Shown: positions 49,469 through 58,168 of the stretch, piece after piece
Layout: every line of letters starts with the position of its first letter
Position numbering within the stretch: position 1 is the stretch's first letter
Assembly (NCBI GenBank): GCA_039696685.1
Contig: CP155566.1
Span: forward strand, 1,674,001-1,738,000
Source: Vibrio sp. CDRSL-10 TSBA
Lineage (GTDB): Bacteria; Pseudomonadota; Gammaproteobacteria; Enterobacterales; Vibrionaceae
Direction of reading: 5' to 3'
Length of the DNA: 64,000 bases
The notes under the pieces: model-generated
The model's database searches: none
What the model saw: the letters and a program-made list of their open reading frames with translations, nothing else
What the model was told of the DNA's origin: nothing
Translations under genes and position numbers: made by a program

Positions 49469-50155
49469 TTAAGATTGCTGTTCAGCTTTATCGGTGAGGT
49501 TTTTCACCTCAATTTTGTGTGTATTCTTGCGACTGGATGGCGCCTGGGTCAGGCTGACATGTTCCAGCGTTAAAAATGCGCCCAGTAACTCGGCCACAGC
49601 ACGATAAAACTGTGCGTGCTCCGCCTGATTCATCTGATCCACCAGCTTGTTGTACCAGGTGGCAATGTGACGGTTGAAAAAGGCTTTTTGCACCGTATCC
49701 CGGGTTTCGATCAGATACGCCATGGTCTCGCATAAGGCGGAAATATGATCTTCCGGCTCTTTCACCGTTTCTTCACGTTCCAGGCCGATTTGACTGAGGT
49801 GAAAACGAATTTCGGCCAGCGGTTTCTCCATCAGAGAACCGGTTAAATGCCAGGAGGCAAAAGGCACGACTTCACCGCGCCCGATGCCGATAAACAGTTG
49901 TTGGTATTCCTGTTCCAGATCCGGACGTTCTACTGCGCGAGCAGCTGCGGACAGTGACTGCCAAGCCTTCGCCATCGGAGTCTCATTCGCTTCGCTTTGC
50001 AGATCAGCCAGAAACTCAATTAATGGCGCAGAAGGCACATCACGCAACAGCGTCGCCAGCAAAAGATAAATGTCGCAACGCATTGCATCGTCACCCTGTT
50101 CGGTTTGCTCAAGGTGTTGTGAAGGATCAAATTGAATGGCCTGATCACTTTGCAT
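49469..50155 (-). CDS. TorD/DmsD family chaperone for formate dehydrogenase
   Basis: This 228-residue all-helical protein matches TorD-type chaperones (YLLLATLLRDVP, YQQLFIGIGRGEVVPFASWHLTG, PEDHISALCETMAYL). Such proteins hold the TAT enzyme until cofactors are inserted. The gene lies between the ferredoxin and the TAT peptide gene, so the client is almost surely FdhA. The C-terminal tail is longer and more charged than usual. Confidence 0.87.
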   Translation of the reverse strand: MQSDQAIQFDPSQHLEQTEQGDDAMRCDIYLLLATLLRDVPSAPLIEFLADLQSEANETPMAKAWQSLSAAARAVERPDLEQEYQQLFIGIGRGEVVPFASWHLTGSLMEKPLAEIRFHLSQIGLEREETVKEPEDHISALCETMAYLIETRDTVQKAFFNRHIATWYNKLVDQMNQAEHAQFYRAVAELLGAFLTLEHVSLTQAPSSRKNTHKIEVKNLTDKAEQQS

Positions 50156-50169
50156 TATGTTTTCCTTCC

Positions 50170-51832
50170 CTAGTAATTGAGCTGTTTTTCCGGATCGTTA
50201 GCCATGGACTCAAACACATCGACGACACGACAGTCTTCACACATCGCGATACGATTCAACGAAGCCTGGTCCGAGAAATGTGAGTGACCGCGTAACTTAT
50301 CTTGCAGCATGGTGATCATCGATTGTGGCGCGAACGGTTTCTGACAACGCAGGCAATGGGCCGGCTCTTCCTGATGCAGTGTGACGACGGCCTGGCGCTG
50401 CTGCTTGTCCCAGTTAATGCGCGAGGATGACGTTAGTGCGCTTTCCGGACAGGCTTTAACACACAAGCCACATTGCACACAGTCTTGCTCGACGAATTTG
50501 AGTGATGGCATATCGCCTTCATGATGAAGGGCGCGTGTCGGACAGACCGCAACACAGCTCATACACAAGGTACAATCCTGAGTAGAGCATTCGATTGCGC
50601 CGTAGGCAGCAGTCGCAGGCAAAGGTTGAATCGCGGGTTCGATCTGTTTGTGCTCTGCCAGAGCGTCCAGTGCCTGAAACAGTCGTTGACGCTTATTGCC
50701 TTCGAGTTCGCCCAGTTGCAGTCCGAGTGGCTCGGTACACAAGGTCGGTGTACCGTCTCGCAGCGATTCGAGATAGAGAATATCAACCGTCTCTTTATCA
50801 ATACCGAGCTGACTCAGGAAACGTCTGCGCCATCGTGACTTCCTGATTGAGGATGCGCATCACGGTAGGTGGCATATGACGACTGGCTGCAAACAGTACT
50901 TGAGTCGCACCATTTACCAAGGCCGCAAACCAGGAGTCCATACCCACCGAAGGCAGCTCTTCCACAGTGACTGGAATTACGTTATCCGGCAGCGCTTGCA
51001 ACGCCATCAGGTTATATTGCTCATGACGTGAACTGCAGATCAGAATCACAGCCTGATCACCACCGGCTTGAGCATAGTTACGTAGCAGGCGTTCAATGAA
51101 TTTTTGTGTGTCAGTCGGATTAGGCAGTGCATAGTGAATAGCTTCAGTGGGACAAGATGTCGCACAGGTCCCGATGCCCTGACATAAATACGGGTTGATC
51201 TGAATCCGATGACCGGTTTTGTCACTGCCTTCACTGGACAATGCACCAGCCGGGCAAGCATCAACACAACGTTCGCAGCCTTTCACACCTCGTGAAGAGT
51301 GAGCACATAAATCGGTATCGAGACGGAAATACTTAGGTTTGTCGAAGGTTCCCATTAATTCAGGAATCTCTTCTAACGCATCAGACAGTTTGGGATGCCC
51401 GCGACCGACCGGGAAATAGCCAGGGACAGGCACTTCTTCAGTCATGACACCATTCAGAGACATATCCAGCACGATATCAAAACAGTCCTGCGAGATTGCG
51501 GCCTGAGCCAGATTGATTTCCTGACCGCGATTTTCGACCGCGACACTGAATGCACCGAGAAATCCACTGATTTCTACGCTGTCTGCGTAATAGAGTTGAT
51601 TACTGTCAGAAGGCTCTCCGTCCACAGACAAGAGAGTGACAGACGCCATTTGTGATAATTGCAGCGCCGCCCGTTCGATAAGGCTGGTTGGACCAAGAAT
51701 AAGCGTGTGCCCGCCACTTTCGTAACTGACCGTAGGCGGAATTAAATTGGTAAGTTCGACGGTGTTTTCAATGGCAGACCACCGTGCACGTCCATTCGGA
51801 GATGTCGCTTGTTGTAAATATTGCTTTAACAT
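50170..51832 (-). CDS. Large 4Fe-4S ferredoxin-like protein of the fdh cluster (split)
   Basis: The repaired protein is 553 residues. It has cluster motifs CERCVDACP, CATSCPTEAI, CTLCMSCVAVCP and CVQCGLCVKACP, with further pairs CLRCQKPF and CEDCRVV near the end. It is conserved next to fdh genes in Vibrio and relatives. It has no signal peptide and may supply electrons to or from a cytoplasmic partner, or help maturation; this is not known. An extra A on the plus strand at 50819-50821 splits it; repair gives MAQTFLSQLGIDKETVDILY. Confidence 0.83.
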
Positions 51833-51965
51833 TGCTCGTTTCCATCATGTGAGCGAATCTTGAGTGCCCGCTCTTTTTGACTACTTTAGCAATTAGCGTT
51901 CCAACCTATAAAATCATGTCAAAACAAAGAGTTAATAAATAAACCGTTCAATGTGTCGACACAAA

Positions 51966-51994
51966 TAAAAAAGATGAGACAAATTGTCTCATCT
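51966..51994 (-). terminator. Terminator after the DUF3306 gene
   Basis: On the minus strand AGATGAGACAA and TTGTCTCATCT form an 11-bp stem with one loop base and end in TTTTTT. It separates the DUF3305/3306 pair from the ferredoxin gene. Confidence 0.82.
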
Positions 51995-52063
51995 GGTGAA
52001 AGGGTATTAGGTACAAAATGTACCTGATAGTTGTAAGGATAAGAGTTTTTGATAAATCAGGAA

Positions 52064-52807
52064 TTAAGTGGTCGATTTTGTCCCATCGTCCGGGTTGTCG
52101 ACACGATATTCAGGATCTGTTTCAGATTGAGCGGATGCAGCAAGTTTGCCGTCAAGCGCCGTTGCCTCCTTGCCTGACATGCCATTTATATTGACGTCGC
52201 GATTAACATTAACAGCTTCAACATCATCCACCAAATCATTACCTGAAGCGGTATCAGCGCTTTCTACGCGACTCACCTCGGACTCATTGTGTACGGTTTG
52301 TGCCTCTGAGCCAGGCTCATCTTCCGGTTTATCGTCGGCCTTATTCAGCCAGTCACGTAAACCCTGCGCGACTTCAGTCGACAAGCTTTTTACTTTGGAG
52401 TAATCGTGATCATAATCATTCAGCCGATCGACTTCGCTAAACTCGCCGCTCAAAAACAATTTACGCAGTGCTGCTTTTTTTACTTGTTGACTGGCTTCCG
52501 ATGCCAGCAAGGCAGCGACAGACTGGGGTTGCTCATTCGCACTCTCTTGTGCCTTGCTGTCCTCTGTTGCCACAGCCTTTGCTGCACTATCACCTTCTGC
52601 CTCGGTACCAGTTTGTGAATCAACACCATCAGCAAGAATCGAATCCGAGGAATGAAGTTCATTGGTTCGAGTGCCTGAATCGACGTCTGCCGCACCGGTT
52701 TCTGAACCAGAGCTGTGTTCCGCCGGCGACGCCGGGTCAACCTCAGCCTCATGTTGTTCTTCAAGTTTGCGCTTTGACCAACGGGAAAGAAACGAATTAT
52801 TGTCCAC
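52064..52807 (-). CDS. DUF3306 family acidic protein
   Basis: This 247-residue protein is strongly acidic and low in complexity. The conserved part begins MDNNSFLSRWSKRKLEEQ and includes LRKLFLSGEFSEVDRLNDYDHDYS. It matches DUF3306, which is nearly always next to formate dehydrogenase genes. The function is unknown. Its start overlaps the DUF3305 gene by 11 bases. Confidence 0.85.
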   Translation of the reverse strand: MDNNSFLSRWSKRKLEEQHEAEVDPASPAEHSSGSETGAADVDSGTRTNELHSSDSILADGVDSQTGTEAEGDSAAKAVATEDSKAQESANEQPQSVAALLASEASQQVKKAALRKLFLSGEFSEVDRLNDYDHDYSKVKSLSTEVAQGLRDWLNKADDKPEDEPGSEAQTVHNESEVSRVESADTASGNDLVDDVEAVNVNRDVNINGMSGKEATALDGKLAASAQSETDPEYRVDNPDDGTKSTT

Positions 52808-53265
52808 TGGCTCTGCCCGCCCCTTTACGTTTTTTACGTTTCACTTCCAGCAGTTCGCCATGTCGGCCAATAAAGGCTTCCATCCAGGCCTGAATCGGCA
52901 GCGGCATATCGGTCGAGAGCACCAGATAGTCACCATCCATATATTGGCCTGCTACGCTTTGTGACGCGGTGAGCGTAATGATCTTTGGAGGAGTTCCCTC
53001 ATCGTCTGGATTTTCCAGCACCAGAAACAATTTAGGTTGTTGAGAGCTCAGGTTGAAACGATAGTCGGTTCGTTCATCGCGATACAGTTCCAGCACGGCG
53101 ATAAATGCGCTGTTTCTGGCTCGGATGCAGATTAAAGCCGGCTAATTGCCATTGGGTGGTAATCCAGATCCCGGTTGTGATCTCATGCTCAATCAGATCA
53201 CATGCCAATGGCCATAGGGTCTCGGTCTTTTCTGTATCCATGATTTTGATTTGCGGTTCTGACAT
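52797..53265 (-). CDS. DUF3305 family protein (split)
   Basis: The repaired protein is 155 residues, with LWPLACDLIEHEITTGIW and LSTDMPLPIQAWMEAFIGRHGELLEVKRKKRKG. It matches DUF3305, the constant partner of DUF3306 in formate dehydrogenase clusters; the function is unknown. The C-terminus is basic while DUF3306 is acidic, which would suit a complex. An extra T on the plus strand at 53113-53115 splits it; repair gives LHPSQNSAFIAVLELYRDER. Confidence 0.83.
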
Positions 53266-53722
53266 GGGAAATTCCGTAATATTCTCGTTAGGCGGTCTGA
53301 CTTTGTTATCGGCACTATCCTTATCAGCACTAGATGGCGCCTTTTTTCATAGTCTAGAACAAATCTAAACACTTAAAAGTGCAGATGATGTTTTAAAACT
53401 GCCGCTCCGGTCTGTGACTGTCAATGGATTTCAGCACACCCGGAGCATTGTCTTTTCAATAGTTGAAATAGCGACTAAGCAATAACTAAGCCATTTGTTA
53501 GCTATTTTGTTAGTTATTTTTGAACTTTAATTGGTCACTTGGGAGCTTTAACTCATTACTCCGTCACTTTGACATGGCGACTCTGGTACTTTAGACACAA
53601 TTTACGCTACTTGGGTTAGACCGCTTAAAACTTTTTAGCTAGGGTTTAGGCGCTAGCTGATATTTCACTTCAGCCGGACCGTATCAAAAAAAAAGACCTT
53701 ACCCTATAAAAAGGATGCCGCA
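53266..53722. other. Divergent intergenic region, DUF3305 and fdhD
   Basis: No gene seen. AATAACTAA (53481-53489) and TTAGTTATT (53510-53518) form an inverted repeat within an AT-rich, repetitive stretch. Promoters for both directions must lie here. Confidence 0.5.
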
Positions 53723-54553
53723 GTGAGCAAGTTATCCGTTATCAAAACCAGTGAAAACCCGTTACAAACCATGGATGTAGATGTGTATGACGAATATGGG
53801 GAGAAATTGGTCAAATCGATCGCGTGTGAGCGTCCTCTGACCGTACTGCTTAACTGGAAGGAAATCGTCACTCTGATGACACTAGGGTCGCGGCCAGACG
53901 CTCTGGTTCTGGGCTACCTGAAAAATCAGAGTTTTATTTCCGATCCTGACGCGCTAGACTCGGTCATCATTGACTGGGAGACCAATTCTGCCGCCGTGGT
54001 TACCCGGGAAAACATTGATCACCTTGAGTCGGCATTAAAGAAAAAGACCGTCACTTCAGGCTGTGGTCAGGGCACCATGTACGGCAACGTGATCAAACAA
54101 CTGGAAAACTATCAGGTTCCGCAACGCCCGCTTAAACAGTCTCAGATTTATGCAGCCCTGGAAGCGTTAACCCATCACAATGACACGTATAAAAAAGCAG
54201 GTGCCGTGCACGGCTGTGCAATCTGCTTTGAAGATCAGGTGTTATCGTTTGTGGAAGATGTCGGTCGCCACAATGCCGTCGATACTCTGGCCGGAGAAAT
54301 GTGGCTCAACAATATGAGTGGCGAGGATAAAATCTTTTACACCACAGGTCGTTTAACCTCAGAAATGGTAATCAAAGTTGCCCAGATGGGGATACCTGTC
54401 TTGCTCTCCCGCTCCGGTGTGACCCAGATGGGACTCGACCTCGCGCAACAGTTTGGCATCACAACCATTGCCAGAGCAAAAGGACTGCGTTTTCAGGTCT
54501 ACAGCGGTGCAGATAAAATCGAGTTTGATGTCAAAGGACATCTGGCAGACTAA
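53723..54553 (+). CDS. fdhD: Formate dehydrogenase accessory sulfurtransferase FdhD
   Basis: FdhD transfers sulfur to the pterin metal centre of formate dehydrogenase. The 276-residue protein has the family blocks SGCGQGTMYG, GAVHGCAICFEDQ, VEDVGRHNAVDTLAG and YTTGRLTSEMV. The usual CxxC at the first block is here a single GCGQG. The start is GTG with AAGGA upstream. It is divergent from the rest of the fdh cluster. Confidence 0.9.
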   Translation: MSKLSVIKTSENPLQTMDVDVYDEYGEKLVKSIACERPLTVLLNWKEIVTLMTLGSRPDALVLGYLKNQSFISDPDALDSVIIDWETNSAAVVTRENIDHLESALKKKTVTSGCGQGTMYGNVIKQLENYQVPQRPLKQSQIYAALEALTHHNDTYKKAGAVHGCAICFEDQVLSFVEDVGRHNAVDTLAGEMWLNNMSGEDKIFYTTGRLTSEMVIKVAQMGIPVLLSRSGVTQMGLDLAQQFGITTIARAKGLRFQVYSGADKIEFDVKGHLAD

Positions 54554-54556
54554 TTT

Positions 54557-54611
54557 TCAATAACCAACATAGCCAATAACTAATAACCAATAATCAATAA
54601 TCAATAGCCAA
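54557..54611. repeat. Degenerate AATAACCA/AATCAAT microrepeat after fdhD
   Basis: About seven loose 6-8 bp units (CAATAACCAA, CCAATAACTAA, TAATCAA and similar). It is followed by a hairpin ACGGCAG...CTGCCGT (54612-54632) that may end fdhD transcription. Confidence 0.6.
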
Positions 54612-54632
54612 ACGGCAGTTCATCGCTGCCGT
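54612..54632 (+). terminator. Weak terminator after fdhD
   Basis: ACGGCAG pairs with CTGCCGT around a 7-base loop. Only CTTAACT follows, so it is weak. Confidence 0.5.
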
Positions 54633-54734
54633 CTTAACTGAATTCGCAGCACCATCACACATTTTAACCCGTTGTTCGAATAGCCTAAGCTACACTTAAT
54701 TTGATAATCAATAACTTATTAAGTGAATTCGTCA

Positions 54735-57105
54735 ATGTCGGCTATCTATCATTCTACGTTGTTACGCCCCTGGTCCGTGCTGATACTGATCAGCCTGCTG
54801 AGCTTTTCCGCTACAGCAGAGTGGCAATATGACGATGTCAACCTGGTTGCCCAGACGCCACAAAGCATACGAGATCTGGAACAGAACATCAGTGAATTGC
54901 CTGAACGGCCAATGATGGATCGCACACAGCAACAACGTGTTCAGCAGTTATTGAAAGCAACTTTACTGCAACAGCAGAACACGGTTGACGAATTTTCGAC
55001 TCTGCTGGCGCACTACCAGCAGCAAGCAGATGAACTCAATTGGTTTAATCTGCAGCAAAGTTATTTAGCCCTGACCAGCTTGTCCCGCAGCAAACAACGT
55101 TTGCTTGAACTGAGTGATGTGTATACCCGCAGCGTGCTGACCGGTTTTAGTTTCTGAAGGTGCTGAACAGGCCCGGCTTGAACTGCATCAGGCTCGTTTA
55201 ATGCTGCACTATCAATGGCACTGGCAAATAAGGCAGTTAGAGACTCTATGGCACAACATCAGCAGAGCGCCGCTCACTTTCTTTGGCCTGTTGATAAAAG
55301 TCGTGGTGATTTTTGGGGTCTTGTTCTGGTGGCTGGGTCACAGCCAGCCGTTGATCAAATTGTTCTGGCGTACTTACCTGCAAAACAAACAAAAACCGGC
55401 CATCTGGGCACGACTGGTGTGGTATGTGAGTAAAGCCAACCGAACGATTGCCTGGATGATAGCGCTGACCCTTGTCCTGCAGAGCCTCATTCATCTCGAG
55501 AGCCTGCAGTCGCTGCGTTATTTGCAATGGGCCATTTGGTGGCTTTTGGGCGGTCGCATCGCGATAAATCTGCTCAGCGAGTACTTCTACCGCACCCGTC
55601 GTACATCAAATCAGGCATTAATCGATTTACGCCACAGCTCGATTCGTCGTCTTATACGCACCTTAGTCATGAGCGGACTGATTGTGCAGCTCTCTTTACC
55701 TTTACTGGCCAAAAGCACCCTTTATGACTGGCTGACCGATGCCGTCATCGTGTGGATTATCCTGATGGTCACCTCGGTGTTAATGTGGTGGCGTGAGCGC
55801 ACCTTCGCGGTTATCGACAAACAAGCAGACAAACCTCTGTGGGTGAAATGGGCTGCGAATAAACAGCAAACCCGGTTGTTGTGTATACCCGCTACCTTGT
55901 TGGGAGTGCTTTGGATTGGGTTAAATGCACTGCAGCGCCAACTGATGTCTGTGATGTCGAGCTACAGCTTTTGCAGTCAGGCACTCGCCTATCTGTTTCG
56001 TATCGAAGCCGCCAAGCAGAACAACAACCGCTGCAACGAACAGGAATACACTCGCGTTAAAGGTGATGAAACCTTCGACTATGTACTACCGGGCCATATG
56101 GACAGCCCCCTGGTTGAGTACGCGCAGGATGAATTTCAGCAGCTGAGCCGCTATTTGCTCAGTGACAGTCCGGCGATGTGTGTGGTGTCCGGCGAGCGTG
56201 GCATTGGCACCACGACCTTGTTACATCGGCTGCTGAATAAAGTGAAAAACGCCCGCCCGGTTTATCTCAATTGCCCGTATTCCGGGCTGGATAACCTGCT
56301 ATCCCAACTGGCGGTAAAACTCGACCTGGCCGAGGATGCCAGTGAGGTGCAAATCATCGCTGCGCTGCGACAGAGTGAGGAAAGTTATCTGATTGCGATT
56401 GATAATGCTCAGCGCCTGGTTAAGCCGACCGTTGGCGGGCTGAAGGAGTTACTGCATCTGACCAACTTGCTGCGCCGCAGTAAGCAGAATCACCGAGTGG
56501 TGATGGCCATTGAAAAATCGAGCTGGCGCTTTGTCGATCGCGCACGTGGTGAACGGCTGTTATTTGACTGGGTGACCATTCTGCCGCGCTGGAATGAAGT
56601 ACAACTGGGTGAATTGCTCGACAGTCGCATCAATCAGGATAAGCAGTCGCCGATATCGTTTGAGGGATTACTGGTTCCCCGCCAGTGGGGCGATGAGGAG
56701 CACAGCGATGAAGAGCGTTCACGGTTGGGGTTCTATCGTATTCTGTTGCACTACTCAGATGGCAACCCGACCGTAGCGTTGCGCTTTTTCCGCCGTTCTT
56801 TGCATCGTCACAAAGAAAATCATCAGGTTGTGGTGCGCTTGTTCCATACACCTGATGCGCATGATCTGGAATCCATGCCCAAACCTATGCTGGCTGTACT
56901 GCGCTCGATTGTGCAGCTTGAAGTCGCTTCTCCGGATGAATTATCGGAATGTACTCAACTGACCATTCCTGAGGTGATTGGCATTATGCGGTACTTTGAA
57001 AGCCGTGGATATCTGGAATGGGCGGAAGATAAAACCCGAATTTCCGACCACTGGTATCGCGCGATTACCAATGTGCTGGACAGACAACATTTGCTGGTGA
57101 AATGA
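54735..57105 (+). CDS. Membrane-anchored AAA-type ATPase linked to MscS (split)
   Basis: I do not know a characterised homologue. The repaired protein is 789 residues. The order is a signal-like N-terminus, a helical coiled-coil region to about residue 170 (SIRDLEQNISELPERP, LLKATLLQQQNTVDEFSTLL), about five membrane segments, then a cytoplasmic P-loop domain: Walker A SGERGIGTTTLL near residue 486, Walker B YLIAIDNAQRL near 556, and a winged-helix-like end (LTIPEVIGIMRYFESRGYLEW). The C-terminal half resembles ORC/Cdc6 or STAND-type ATPases. The first part resembles periplasmic regions of large MscS relatives. It overlaps the mscS gene by 4 bases. An extra T at 55151-55153 splits it; repair gives TGFSSEGAEQARLELHQ. 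Confidence 0.72.
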
Positions 57106-58028
57106 TGAAAATATCCCATGTCCCCATACCCGATGTGACTCTATCCCGTGTGACTATTATTGTGCTGTGCGGCCTTGCGCTGATGATAAGTGCACCTCTA
57201 GCCGCCGAAGAAGCCGTTTCAGACATACAGGACATCAAACAGATTGCCAGCCTGGTACGTTGGAGTGGTGTGTTCTTTTCGCTGCTGGTCGTCGCTGCGA
57301 CCTGGCTGCTGCTCAAGTTCGTCAAATCTCTTATAAGAACGCTGGGAACTCAGTTCGTCCAGTACCGCATGTTGCTGCAGAAATTTCAGTCGTTTTTCCA
57401 GTTCTTTATGTATCTCAGCGTCGCGGCGATCGTGGTGATGCTCAGCTTCCGTATTAATGACCACATGCTGGCACTGATTGGCGGTACGCTGGCAGTCGCG
57501 GTTGGTTTTGCGTTAAAAGATCTCGCGGCGTCGTTTATTGCCGGAATCACGGTTGTGATTGACCGTCCATTCCAGGTTGGTGACCGCGTCACTTTCGAAG
57601 GCCATTATGGCGATATTATTGAAATCGGGCTGCGCTCAGTGCGGATGCGGACCTTATCCGATGACATTATCACCATCCCCAATAACAAATTTCTCAATGA
57701 AATCACCTCCAGCGGTAACTATGGTGCGCTGGATATGCAGGTGGTGATCCCCTTCTATGTCGGTTTGGATGAAGACATTGCGCTGGCTCGCGATCTGATA
57801 CAAGAAGCCGCCTCAGCAAGCCGTTATATTCATCTGCCTAAACCGGTCGTGGTCCTGGTCAAACAGACTATGACCGAAAGCTATCTCGCGGTGCAGCTGA
57901 CCTGTAAGGCGTATGTAGTCGATACTGCCTACGAAAAATTATTTGAAACTGATATTACGTTGCGGGTCATGAAAGAATTTAAAACCCACGGCATTAAGCC
58001 GCCAAACAGTGCGTTTCAGAATGCCTGA
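57102..58028 (+). CDS. MscS family mechanosensitive channel
   Basis: This 308-residue protein has a signal-like first helix, two further membrane helices and the pore helix ALIGGTLAVAVGFALKDLAASFIAGI, then the beta domain DRPFQVGDRVTFEGHYGDIIEIGLRSVRMRT. It is a MscS-type channel of near minimal length. Its start lies within the last codons of the AAA ATPase gene (ATGATGA), so translation is probably coupled. Confidence 0.9.
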   Translation: MMKISHVPIPDVTLSRVTIIVLCGLALMISAPLAAEEAVSDIQDIKQIASLVRWSGVFFSLLVVAATWLLLKFVKSLIRTLGTQFVQYRMLLQKFQSFFQFFMYLSVAAIVVMLSFRINDHMLALIGGTLAVAVGFALKDLAASFIAGITVVIDRPFQVGDRVTFEGHYGDIIEIGLRSVRMRTLSDDIITIPNNKFLNEITSSGNYGALDMQVVIPFYVGLDEDIALARDLIQEAASASRYIHLPKPVVVLVKQTMTESYLAVQLTCKAYVVDTAYEKLFETDITLRVMKEFKTHGIKPPNSAFQNA

Positions 58029-58097
58029 TGCCGTGTCATAGCCACAAGCTTTTAGCACATACGCTCTGTTCGACCATGCCAGTTCAGCGCAAATAAA

Positions 58098-58124
58098 CAG
58101 CCATGCCGGCGATGGGCATGGCTG
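58098..58124. terminator. Hairpin between convergent mscS and kinase genes
   Basis: CAGCCATGCC pairs with GGCATGGCTG around 7 bases. On the minus strand it is followed by TTTATTTG, so it may end the kinase transcript. Confidence 0.55.
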
Positions 58125-58168
58125 CGAATCACGAAGAAATAACTAAGAAGAAATAATGAATAAGCGGC

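Noticed and set aside
54557..54611. CRISPR-like repeats after fdhD
   Set aside because: Units are 6-8 bp, degenerate and have no spacers; no cas genes are near.
57580..57592. GTGACCGCGTCAC in mscS as a third matS site
   Set aside because: It has C where the consensus needs a purine (and the reverse strand fails at the pyrimidine). One mismatch, inside a conserved MscS codon stretch (GDRVTF).
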